The notes below the pieces were generated by a model that was not told the DNA's origin, ran no database searches, and saw only the letters and a program-made list of their open reading frames with translations. A program made the position numbers and the translations under genes. Positions 27,011-34,044 of a stretch of 34,044 nt of DNA are shown here, piece after piece. How positions within the stretch are numbered: the first letter of the stretch is position 1; every line of letters begins with the position of its first letter. This DNA is from Idiomarina baltica OS145. Lineage in GTDB: Bacteria > Pseudomonadota > Gammaproteobacteria > Enterobacterales > Alteromonadaceae. The stretch is taken from NCBI RefSeq assembly GCF_000152885.1, contig NZ_CH672406.1, positions 285,775 through 319,818 of the forward strand, read 5' to 3'.

Positions 27011-28657
27011 ATGAGCGAAGTACTGGATTTATCGGAAAAACGTGTCCTAATCATTGAGGATCAAAAAGCCTTTCAAGTCATGTTGAAGGGGCTTTTGATT
27101 AATCTCGGTGCAAAAGAAGTCGACGCTAAACGAACCGGTGAAGCGGGCATTGCAGCCTATGCACGCCGGCCCTACGACATTATGTTGGTCGACTACAATT
27201 TAGGCCGAGGAAAAAACGGTCGCCAAGTGCTCGAGGAGTTACGGCAGCGCGGTATGCTTAAGCCTGAAACGCTATTTTTTATCATCACTGGCGACAACAC
27301 GCGACCGATGGTACTCAGTGCACTTGAGCTTCAGCCCGACGACTACCTAACAAAACCGTTTTCACACCGCGTTCTACATGCGCGTTTATTAAGAGCTTAT
27401 AAACGCAGAATGTGGCTAAGAGATGTATTCAAAACATTGTTTAATAAAGACTATCAGCAGTGTATTACCGCTTGTCAAAAACATATCGACGCACAAAGTC
27501 GCTATGCCAACTACTGTCAAAAATTACAAATTGAACTGTTTAATAAAACAGGTCAACTTGAGGCCGCTGATGCCGCGATTGCCCGTTTATTGGAAGAAGG
27601 TGGTCAGAGTTGGGCAAGTTTAAAGCTGGCTGAAACGCGTTTACTTCAGCAACGCCCTGATGATGCACTCGAACTGTTAAACATTGTTATTAAAAAAATG
27701 CCGAATGCGATTGAAGCGCACGATCTGAGAACGCGCTGTCACCTCAGCAAGGCGGCGCTCGATGATGCCCTCGATAGTGCCCGCATGGCCATTTCTATGG
27801 CGCCGTTCTCGATCGAGCGGCAGACCCTACTAGCACGCATCGCACGTGATTCAGAGAATTACGAAATAGCCAAGCAAGCGATGAACAATGTACTGCAAAT
27901 CGCCCGTACTTCGGTTCATCGTAACGTGCAACATCTGTGTAATTACCTACGTTCCATCTTAGATGCCGCCGAGCATGCGGAAACGCGCCAGCAAGTAGCG
28001 AAATATCAAACTGAAGCGACCATGGAATTGCAGCGTGCGCGCTACGATGAAAACCTCGTTTATTCAGATATCGCTTTTGAAACGATCGAGTCCGTATTAC
28101 TGTCACGCATCGACGCTTTCAACGGACGCTTACGCGAAGCTCAAGACAGACTTAACCAAATTTTTGGTGTTGATCTAGCAGCAGGCCACTCGTTGCCTGA
28201 GGAAGTAAGCTTCGATATCGTCGCTATTTTGATGGATTTAGGTGAATTTGAAAAAGCGGATGACATTATGAAGCAGTATCAACAGCTGTTCTCCGTTGAT
28301 GAATACACTGACCGTCTGTTAAAAGATCGAGTAAAACGATCTGAACAACGTCGCAGTCAATTCCGACAGCTACATGAACGCGGCATCAAAGAATATGAAG
28401 AGCGCTTTTATAAGGAAGCACTCAACAGTTTCCGAGAAGCACTAAAAGTAGCTCCTCTCAACAGCGGCGCCGCTCTTAACTTTATACAGGCTGCTGTTCG
28501 ATATTGTGCCGAAGCAAACTCGAATAAAGAAATTGGCTTCTTGAAAAAAGAATGCCTCTCATGTTTACGTACGCTACAAGGTTTAACGTTAACCGATTCA
28601 CATGCCGCTCGTTACGAGCAGCTGATTAAACAAACTGCTCGTTTTAACCTTAGCTAA
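27011..28657 (+). CDS. Response regulator with C-terminal TPR-like region
   Basis: A 548-residue protein. The receiver domain (about 10-130) has the acidic pair Glu16-Asp17, phospho-acceptor Asp61 in LVDYNLG, Thr93 in FIITGD and Lys114 in YLTKPF, so it should be phosphorylated. The rest is almost entirely helical with tetratricopeptide-like repeats (for example QRPDDALELLNIVIKKMPNAIEAH and KEALNSFREALKVAPLNSG). It has no DNA-binding, GGDEF or phosphatase domain. It probably works through protein contacts. No histidine kinase is nearby, so it is an orphan. Such receiver-TPR proteins occur in Vibrio and Shewanella relatives, with function unclear. The ribosome binding site is weak. The stop overlaps that of the converging pirin gene. 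Confidence 0.88.
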   Translation: MSEVLDLSEKRVLIIEDQKAFQVMLKGLLINLGAKEVDAKRTGEAGIAAYARRPYDIMLVDYNLGRGKNGRQVLEELRQRGMLKPETLFFIITGDNTRPMVLSALELQPDDYLTKPFSHRVLHARLLRAYKRRMWLRDVFKTLFNKDYQQCITACQKHIDAQSRYANYCQKLQIELFNKTGQLEAADAAIARLLEEGGQSWASLKLAETRLLQQRPDDALELLNIVIKKMPNAIEAHDLRTRCHLSKAALDDALDSARMAISMAPFSIERQTLLARIARDSENYEIAKQAMNNVLQIARTSVHRNVQHLCNYLRSILDAAEHAETRQQVAKYQTEATMELQRARYDENLVYSDIAFETIESVLLSRIDAFNGRLREAQDRLNQIFGVDLAAGHSLPEEVSFDIVAILMDLGEFEKADDIMKQYQQLFSVDEYTDRLLKDRVKRSEQRRSQFRQLHERGIKEYEERFYKEALNSFREALKVAPLNSGAALNFIQAAVRYCAEANSNKEIGFLKKECLSCLRTLQGLTLTDSHAARYEQLIKQTARFNLS

Positions 28658-29481
28658 GCCTCGGTCAGCCTTCCCTGTTGGTAATCACGAATAGCTTGCT
28701 CTATCTCCTGTGTCGTATTCATGACAAAGGGACCATATTGGCTGATAGGTTCACCTATTGCATCTCCCAACAACAACATAACGCCGGAGCCTTGCTCCCC
28801 ATGAATAATACTGGTGTTCAATGGGCCGTCGAAGACCACAAGCTCGCCTCGTTCAACTTGCTCACCGTCAAGCGTAATCGAGCCTTGATACACATATAGC
28901 AATTGCGTTGTGTAGGCCATGATATCCAGTTTTTCGCTGCTGGCTTCAGAAAAACGTAAGTCAGCAACTAAAAAACGCTGTTCAGGTAAATTTACCGGTC
29001 CTTCTTGCTCGCCATAACGACCCGCGATCAATCGCAACATACTTTGCTGAAGATGAACTTCTGGAATGACATCTGCTTTGTAGTCGAACCATTCGGGCGC
29101 ATCCATCTTAAATTTGGCAGGTAGGTTTATCCATAATTGAAACCCCCACATAAGACCTTCTGTTTGCTTGGGCATTTCAGCATGGATAATTCCTCGAGCC
29201 GCTTTCATCCACTGCACACCTCCCGCTCCAACAAGCCCTTTGTTGCCGACCGAGTCTTCATGAGCCATTTCACCCGCCAGCATATAAGTTAACGTACAAA
29301 AACCACGGTGAGGGTGTGGTGGAAAACCAGCAATATAATCATCGGGATCGTCTGAGCGAAATTCGTCCAGCATTAAAAACGGGTCCTGATGTTTAAAGCC
29401 AGGCTGATTGATAATGCGAGATAGCTTAACACCCGCTCCGTCTTGCGCCGCTATCCCCTTAACGCGTTTTAATACACCCAT
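28654..29481 (-). CDS. Pirin family protein
   Basis: Bicupin iron protein; some members act as quercetin dioxygenase. From ATG at 29481 it has 275 residues, with AAGGAG 6 nt upstream, which is preferred over the longer in-frame start at 29556. The metal ligands His56 and His58 (PPHPHRG) and His100 and Glu102 (GIIHAEMP) match human pirin (56, 58, 101, 103). It lies 10 nt after the hydroquinone reductase gene on the same strand, so the two form a small operon. Its stop overlaps the response regulator gene by 4 bp. The true substrate is unknown. Confidence 0.92.
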   Translation of the reverse strand: MGVLKRVKGIAAQDGAGVKLSRIINQPGFKHQDPFLMLDEFRSDDPDDYIAGFPPHPHRGFCTLTYMLAGEMAHEDSVGNKGLVGAGGVQWMKAARGIIHAEMPKQTEGLMWGFQLWINLPAKFKMDAPEWFDYKADVIPEVHLQQSMLRLIAGRYGEQEGPVNLPEQRFLVADLRFSEASSEKLDIMAYTTQLLYVYQGSITLDGEQVERGELVVFDGPLNTSIIHGEQGSGVMLLLGDAIGEPISQYGPFVMNTTQEIEQAIRDYQQGRLTEA

Positions 29482-29491
29482 GACCCACTCC

Positions 29492-30412
29492 TTAGAATGA
29501 TAACTCAGGACCCACTGGTACAATCTGAGTGGGATTAATCGTTTTATGGCTACCATAATAATGGCGCTTAATATGATCCATTACCACCGTTTCTGAAACG
29601 CCCGGGTAGTGAAACAAACGGCTCAAATAGTCACGCATCCGTGGATAATCACTGATGCGGTATTTATTAGCTTTGAAGTGGCCAAAATAGACGGCATCAA
29701 AACGTACTAGCGTGGTAAACAATCGCCAATCTGCTTCGGTGAGTTGGTCGCCAACTAAGTAATCACGTCCGTCTAGGCGCTCTTCAACCCATTCTAAGGC
29801 GTCAAATAACGCTTTGAACGCCTCTTCATACGCACGCTGTTCGGTCGCAAAGCCACATTTATAAACACCGTTATTTATATCGTGATAAACGCGTTCATTG
29901 ACTTCATCAATTTCCTGTTGCAGATGGTCGGGATAAAAATCGAGCTCATTTCCAGTTAAATCATTAAACGCGGAGTTAAAGATACGTATGATCTCTGCCG
30001 ACTCATTATTTACGATAGTTTCCTGTTGTTTATCCCATAACACAGGCACAGTGACACGGCCGGAGTAGTTCGGATCAGCTTTCAGATATAATTGGTACAG
30101 AAAGTCCGACTGATAGAGCGGATCGTTAAGCGGAGCAGCTGAAAACTCCCAACCATTTTCTAGCATCAAAGGATGAACAACTGAGACATCAATATGTTGC
30201 TCAAGTCCTTTAAGTTTTCTAAAAATTAGAGCTCTATGAGCCCAAGGGCATGCGTAGGATACAAACAGATGATAGCGACCCGACTCTGGCAAGAAAGGGC
30301 CCCCCTGCTCGATACTGTTACGAAACTGTGACTCACTTCTAACGAAACGTCCACCATGCTTTTTGGTGTCGTACCACTTATCATGCCACTCACCATCAAC
30401 TAACAAACCCAT
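29492..30412 (-). CDS. Glutathionyl-hydroquinone reductase (Xi-class GST)
   Basis: Reduces glutathionyl-hydroquinones to hydroquinones with glutathione. From ATG at 30412 it has 306 residues, with AGGAG 7 nt upstream; the upstream TTG at 30433 is rejected. The catalytic Cys55 is in SYACPWAHRA, the Xi-class signature, within the thioredoxin fold. The all-helical C-terminal domain includes DYLVGDQLTEADWRLF and conserved tyrosines (VYFGHFKANKYR). It is closest to E. coli YqjG. Together with the downstream pirin and the nearby PIG3 oxidoreductase it suggests quinone detoxification. Confidence 0.93.
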   Translation of the reverse strand: MGLLVDGEWHDKWYDTKKHGGRFVRSESQFRNSIEQGGPFLPESGRYHLFVSYACPWAHRALIFRKLKGLEQHIDVSVVHPLMLENGWEFSAAPLNDPLYQSDFLYQLYLKADPNYSGRVTVPVLWDKQQETIVNNESAEIIRIFNSAFNDLTGNELDFYPDHLQQEIDEVNERVYHDINNGVYKCGFATEQRAYEEAFKALFDALEWVEERLDGRDYLVGDQLTEADWRLFTTLVRFDAVYFGHFKANKYRISDYPRMRDYLSRLFHYPGVSETVVMDHIKRHYYGSHKTINPTQIVPVGPELSF

Positions 30413-30487
30413 TATTGATCTCCTATTTATCAACTACAGTGATAATAGAACATATTTTTTAGGATTATTAGCGAAGATTTTCCGTGA

Positions 30488-31642
30488 TTACATTCGATTT
30501 TCTAGAAGATCTGAAATCACATTCGCTGCCACATCGCTCGCTGACTGATCGAGTTGTTGATGAATACGATCAAACTCAGCGACTAGCGCTTGGTTGTTTT
30601 CATCGATTAACTGCTCCATGTGTGCGACGATCCGTTCAACCGTTGCATCACTTTGCGCCAACTCTGGAACGATAGCCCGATTCGCAAGTAGGTTGGGTAA
30701 AGAGAAGAAAGGCGCATGAAAAAGCCGTTTAATAATTTGATAAGAAAGCCAAGCAAAACGATAAGCAACGACCATCGGACGCTTGATTAATAACGCCTCT
30801 AGCGCCACCGTTCCTGATGTGAGCAGTAGATAATCGCACGCCCCCATTACTTCTCTACTATGTCCGAGACACACTTCGACATCGGTCTGCATGTCATTAT
30901 CTTCTAGCAGAGCAGTAAACTCATCCGCACGCGCCTGATTGACCATTGGAGCAATAAACTTTAACTCGGGATGGGTCTTTTTTAGTGCCTTACAGACCTG
31001 TAAAAATGTCGGCGCCATACGCGCTAACTCGCCTTTGCGACTCCCCGGTAGTAAGCCCACATATTGACCTAACTCGGGGTACCCCAGTTGTCGTCTTGCG
31101 GCGGCTTTATTCGTTTCTCGGGGAATAGCATCAGCCAACGGATGTCCAACAAAGGTCGCGGACAATCCATGCTCATCATAGAACTGCTTTTCAAACGGAA
31201 GCAGGCACAACACGTGATCAACAGCCTTTTTAATCCCTTTAATCCGACCTTCTCGCCACGCCCAAACCGATGGACTGACATAATGAACGGTTTTAATACC
31301 TACGTCTTTGAGTCTTTTTTCAATCGTAAGGTTAAAATCTGGGGAATCAATTCCAATAAAAATATCTGGCTGTTGCTGACGTAAAAACGTGACGAGCTGC
31401 TTACGATGCTTTAATAACTTAGGTAAGTGCCGAAGGACTTCAGCCACGCCCATGATAGATAGGTCCTCCATGGGAAAAAAAGAGCGAAGCCCCTCACTTT
31501 CCATAAGAGGCCCCCCAACACCCACGAATTCAATATTTGCATAGCGTGATTTTAACGCCGCCATGAGGCCCGCACCCAAAATATCTCCTGAGTGCTCACC
31601 AGCGACCAAAGCAACTTTCACGGACATCACTGGTTTTTCCAT
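30488..31642 (-). CDS. lpxB: Lipid-A-disaccharide synthase
   Basis: GT19 glycosyltransferase at the inner membrane that joins lipid X to UDP-2,3-diacylglucosamine. It has 384 residues (E. coli 382). The N-terminus has VALVAGEHSGDILGAGLM. Other conserved blocks are VHYVSPSVWAWREGR, CLLPFEKQFY, FVGHPLAD and LLPGSRKGE. The start ATG overlaps the lpxA stop by one base (TAATG), so translation is coupled. rnhB and dnaE, which follow lpxB in many relatives, are absent; the next gene on this strand is the hydroquinone reductase. Confidence 0.97.
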   Translation of the reverse strand: MEKPVMSVKVALVAGEHSGDILGAGLMAALKSRYANIEFVGVGGPLMESEGLRSFFPMEDLSIMGVAEVLRHLPKLLKHRKQLVTFLRQQQPDIFIGIDSPDFNLTIEKRLKDVGIKTVHYVSPSVWAWREGRIKGIKKAVDHVLCLLPFEKQFYDEHGLSATFVGHPLADAIPRETNKAAARRQLGYPELGQYVGLLPGSRKGELARMAPTFLQVCKALKKTHPELKFIAPMVNQARADEFTALLEDNDMQTDVEVCLGHSREVMGACDYLLLTSGTVALEALLIKRPMVVAYRFAWLSYQIIKRLFHAPFFSLPNLLANRAIVPELAQSDATVERIVAHMEQLIDENNQALVAEFDRIHQQLDQSASDVAANVISDLLENRM

Positions 31643-32409
31643 TAGGGGCGAATAATGCCTCTTTGAGAGCGCTTAACGAATTCAATAAACTCGTCGAGTT
31701 TCGGCTCTTCAAGTGCACTAATTTGCTCTAACGCCTCGTCTACCGTTAAACTCGAGCGATATAACAATTTATAAGCGCGACGAATATTACGGATTTCATG
31801 CTCACTAAATTGCCGGCGCTTTAATCCCTCTGAATTTATTGTACGAGGACGCGCATTATGTCCTTGTGCCATAATAAAGGGTGGAATATCTTGTACAACG
31901 ATTGAGTTGACGGCTGCAAACGCGTGCGAGCCAATATGGCAAAACTGGTGTACCCCTGTTAAGCCACCCAGAATGACTTGATCGCCAACGTGAACGTGAC
32001 CTGCTAACGTCACTAAATTGGCAAAAATGTTGTCATTACCAATGATGCAGTCGTGCGCCACATGGACATACGCCATAAACAGGTTTCGATCACCAATACG
32101 GGTGATACCCTCATCTTGAACTGTGCCACGATGAATTGTCACTGATTCTCGGATAACGTTATCGTCGCCAATCACTAGTTGTGTCGGCTCGCCAGCGTAT
32201 TTTTTATCTTGGCAGTCCTCACCCACGCTGGCAAACTGATAAATCGTATTTCGTGCACCAATTTTCGTAGGGCCTTTAATCACCACATGCGAACGAATGT
32301 CGCAATCATCACCTATTTCTACGTCAGGACCAATGAATGTCCACGGCCCAACAGAGACATTAGCGCCGAGTTTAGCAGACGAATCTATAATTGCCGTTTC
32401 GTGGATCAC
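31642..32409 (-). CDS. lpxA: UDP-N-acetylglucosamine acyltransferase
   Basis: First enzyme of lipid A synthesis; adds 3-hydroxyacyl from ACP. The start is GTG at 32409, sharing one base with the fabZ stop (TAGTG), with AAGGGA upstream. This gives 255 residues (E. coli 262) beginning MIHETAII. The left-handed beta-helix shows hexapeptide repeats (IGPDVEIGDDCDI, VSVGPWTFIG). The catalytic His119 lies in VHVAHDCIIGND, six positions earlier than E. coli His125. The frame runs on to 32445, but that extension lies within fabZ and is unlike the family. Confidence 0.96.
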   Translation of the reverse strand: MIHETAIIDSSAKLGANVSVGPWTFIGPDVEIGDDCDIRSHVVIKGPTKIGARNTIYQFASVGEDCQDKKYAGEPTQLVIGDDNVIRESVTIHRGTVQDEGITRIGDRNLFMAYVHVAHDCIIGNDNIFANLVTLAGHVHVGDQVILGGLTGVHQFCHIGSHAFAAVNSIVVQDIPPFIMAQGHNARPRTINSEGLKRRQFSEHEIRNIRRAYKLLYRSSLTVDEALEQISALEEPKLDEFIEFVKRSQRGIIRP

Positions 32410-32867
32410 TAGACTTCCCTTCTCGCGCAAATGATGTCTGCACACGCGGCCAATTCACCTTCAACTTCAGCGCGGCCTGAAAACTTCCAAATACCACGAC
32501 GCTCTTTTTCAAACGTTACGTGAAAGTGAATCGTATCGCCGGGAATAACTTGCCGTTTAAAACGCGCATTATCGATACCAGCAAACAAGTATAAATCGTT
32601 TGCAGTCGATTTTTGCTCAGTGATGCGGAATCCTAGCAGTCCCGCTGCTTGCGCTAAGCCTTCAAGTAATAAGACCCCTGGAAAAATTGGATTACCCGGA
32701 AAATGGCCGTTAAACATCGGCTCATTGAAACTCACATTTTTAATTGCATGAATCTCTTTCTCGCAATCACAAGAAATTACACGATCAATCAATAAAAATG
32801 GATAGCGGTGTGGCAGTAAGTCGAGTACACCTTGAATATCAAATCCAGAGTCAGTGGCTTTCAACAT
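32409..32867 (-). CDS. fabZ: 3-hydroxyacyl-ACP dehydratase FabZ
   Basis: Dehydrates 3-hydroxyacyl-ACP in fatty acid elongation and competes with LpxA for the 3-hydroxyacyl-ACP pool. It has 152 residues (E. coli 151). The hot-dog fold starts at LLPHRYPFLLIDRV. The catalytic His55 and Glu69 are in NGHFPGNPIFPGVLLLEGLAQ. The start ATG lies 9 nt after lpxD, behind AGGGAGAGG. It sits in the conserved lpxD-fabZ-lpxA-lpxB operon. Confidence 0.97.
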   Translation of the reverse strand: MLKATDSGFDIQGVLDLLPHRYPFLLIDRVISCDCEKEIHAIKNVSFNEPMFNGHFPGNPIFPGVLLLEGLAQAAGLLGFRITEQKSTANDLYLFAGIDNARFKRQVIPGDTIHFHVTFEKERRGIWKFSGRAEVEGELAACADIICARREV

Positions 32868-32876
32868 CCTCTCCCT

Positions 32877-33905
32877 TTACTTAATTTTTTGCAGTTCTTG
32901 CTCGATACCTTTTACACGTTTGAAAAGGTCATCTAACTGACGATAACGCGCTCCGTTTCTGCGCCACTCGCGATGACTGGCTGCTGGGATACCCGAAGCA
33001 TAAACGCCAGGTTCATTGATTTCTTTAATGACCATGGCAAAACCCATAATTTGCACATCATCACAAATACTGATGTGACCATTAATGGCTGATGCACCGC
33101 CGATCATACAACGTTTACCAATACGACAGCTTCCCGCCAATACGGTACAACCCGCGATGGCCGTATTTTCATCAATAAATACGTTGTGTGCAATTTGGCA
33201 CTGGTTGTCAATAATACAGCCGTTACTTATCACTGTATCGTCTAACGCGCCTCTATCGACTGTGGTACTTGCGCCAATTTCAACATCGTTGCCGATGATC
33301 ACACGGCCAATTTGAGGTATTTTAAGCCATTGACCATTTTCGGGTGCCCAACCAAATCCGTCTGCGCCAATCACTGCCCCCGAATGGATATTACATTGAG
33401 CGCCGATAACACAACGATGGTAAATGTGCACACCTGACCAAATTCGAGTATTTTCCCCGATACTCACTTCAGGTCCGATGTGAGCATGCGACCCTATCGC
33501 CACATTATCACCAATCACTGCGCCCGCCTCAATCACAACGTACTCGCCTAAAGCAACATTGCTACCAAGCTTAGCTGTGGGATGTACGCGCGCAGTCTCG
33601 GCGACGCCCTCGGCTGGTGCCGGGGTAGTATCGAGGCGTTGAGCAATTTTGGCAAAAGCGGCATAGGGATTGTTGACTACGATGGCATTTATCGCAGGCG
33701 TGTCTTCTACATCTTTCGGTGAGAGTATAACTGCGCCCGCATGACTTGATTCAAGCTGGCTTTTGTAGCGACTGTTGGCCAAAAAAGCTATTTGCGTCGC
33801 AGACGCAGACTGCAACGTTCCTATGCCAGTAACAACAAGGTTCGCGTCGCCGCGAACCTCACCATCAACATACTCTGCTAACTGCTTTAAAGAGTATTCT
33901 GTCAT
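32877..33905 (-). CDS. lpxD: UDP-3-O-(3-hydroxyacyl)glucosamine N-acyltransferase
   Basis: Adds the second (N-linked) acyl chain in lipid A synthesis. It has 342 residues (E. coli 341). The N-terminal uridine-binding domain (about 1-100) is followed by a beta-helix rich in hexapeptides ([17 protein letters not shown]) and the signature [12 protein letters not shown]. The catalytic His240 is in [13 protein letters not shown]-terminal helix ([19 protein letters not shown]) forms the usual helical tail. It starts 3 nt after the skp stop. Confidence 0.97.
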   Translation of the reverse strand: MTEYSLKQLAEYVDGEVRGDANLVVTGIGTLQSASATQIAFLANSRYKSQLESSHAGAVILSPKDVEDTPAINAIVVNNPYAAFAKIAQRLDTTPAPAEGVAETARVHPTAKLGSNVALGEYVVIEAGAVIGDNVAIGSHAHIGPEVSIGENTRIWSGVHIYHRCVIGAQCNIHSGAVIGADGFGWAPENGQWLKIPQIGRVIIGNDVEIGASTTVDRGALDDTVISNGCIIDNQCQIAHNVFIDENTAIAGCTVLAGSCRIGKRCMIGGASAINGHISICDDVQIMGFAMVIKEINEPGVYASGIPAASHREWRRNGARYRQLDDLFKRVKGIEQELQKIK

Positions 33906-33908
33906 TGA

Positions 33909-34044
33909 TTAGTTACCTGAATTGCCGCTCATACGCTCAACAACTTTTGAAGACAAATCATTATCAGACTTCATGAACGCAACTGCGTTACTTTGCAATA
34001 CCAAATCATAATCACCGGCTTCAGCAACGGCATTAATGGCATTC
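33909..34044 (-). CDS. skp: Periplasmic chaperone Skp/OmpH (partial, C-terminal end)
   Basis: Only the last 44 residues are in the window, ending SSKVVERMSGNSGN. The segment INAVAEAGDYDLVLQSNAVAF resembles the C-terminal beta-strand region of Skp (in E. coli a similar VAKKQGYDLVVDANAVAY). Position directly before lpxD, with a 3-nt gap, agrees with the conserved bamA-skp-lpxD order. Skp holds unfolded outer-membrane proteins in the periplasm. The upstream part lies outside. Confidence 0.88.
   Translation of the reverse strand, partial: NAINAVAEAGDYDLVLQSNAVAFMKSDNDLSSKVVERMSGNSGN

Noticed and set aside
29482-29556. Longer N-terminus for the pirin
   Set aside because: It overlaps the hydroquinone reductase gene; the ATG at 29481 has AAGGAG and places the metal ligands at family positions.
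30434-30487. Promoter for the hydroquinone reductase-pirin pair
   Set aside because: A TATTAT is present, but no -35 lies at usable spacing.
32410-32445. Upstream ATG for lpxA
   Set aside because: It sits inside fabZ; the GTG coupled to the fabZ stop gives the family N-terminus and has a ribosome binding site.

Overview
This is an ordinary core-chromosome segment of a gammaproteobacterium. The gene order nadB / rpoE-rseABC-lepA-lepB-rnc-era-recO-pdxJ-acpS-rlmD-relA-mazG-pyrG, the xerD-dsbC-recJ-prfB-lysS run and skp-lpxD-fabZ-lpxA-lpxB, together with moderate GC and a monofunctional RelA, suggest a marine lineage of the Alteromonadales/Idiomarinaceae or Kangiellaceae kind. The genus cannot be fixed from sequence reading alone. 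I see no prophage, insertion sequence, CRISPR array, toxin-antitoxin pair, defence island or clearly novel system.

Layout. (1) 1-14793, minus strand: a nearly unbroken co-directional block that begins at a sigma-E promoter (14854-14880). It runs through the envelope-stress regulon core (rpoE, rseA, rseB, rseC), translation and secretion factors (lepA, lepB), RNA processing and ribosome assembly (rnc, era), recO, pdxJ, acpS, rlmD, relA and mazG, and ends in pyrG, which leaves the window. Many junctions overlap by 1-4 nt or are separated by fewer than 10 nt. lepA and pyrG have possible promoters of their own. (2) 14850-18575: nadB faces rpoE and its promoter overlaps the sigma-E promoter. Facing nadB is sdhE with a short CptA/YgfX-like gene. 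ygfZ and a SlyD-like FKBP follow on the plus strand and end at a strong terminator. (3) 18558-25731, minus strand: an ogt-type methyltransferase, then (in transcription order) an unrecognised 160-residue gene, xerD, dsbC, recJ, prfB (with the classical +1 frameshift) and lysS, closed by a terminator at 19128-19155. (4) 25805-30412: tRNA-Tyr with its promoter, a PIG3-type quinone oxidoreductase, a divergent response regulator with a long helical repeat region, then a pirin and a glutathionyl-hydroquinone reductase. (5) 30488-34044, minus strand: the lipid A operon lpxB, lpxA, fabZ, lpxD and the 3' end of skp.

Functional threads: outer-membrane quality control and lipid A synthesis (rpoE/rse, skp, lpx, fabZ, dsbC, lepB); stringent response and nucleotide metabolism (relA, mazG, pyrG); translation (lysS, prfB, lepA, era, rnc, rlmD, tRNA-Tyr); DNA repair and chromosome maintenance (recO, recJ, xerD, ogt); and a small quinone redox neighbourhood (qor, pirin, hydroquinone reductase). 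The points most worth a second look are local: a CptA lacking its membrane half, a hairpin buried where nadB and cptA converge, a terminator folded over the ogt stop codon, overlapping nadB/rpoE promoters, paired dyads upstream of the response regulator, and the unknown gene between tRNA-Tyr and xerD. No gap between genes exceeds 300 bases.
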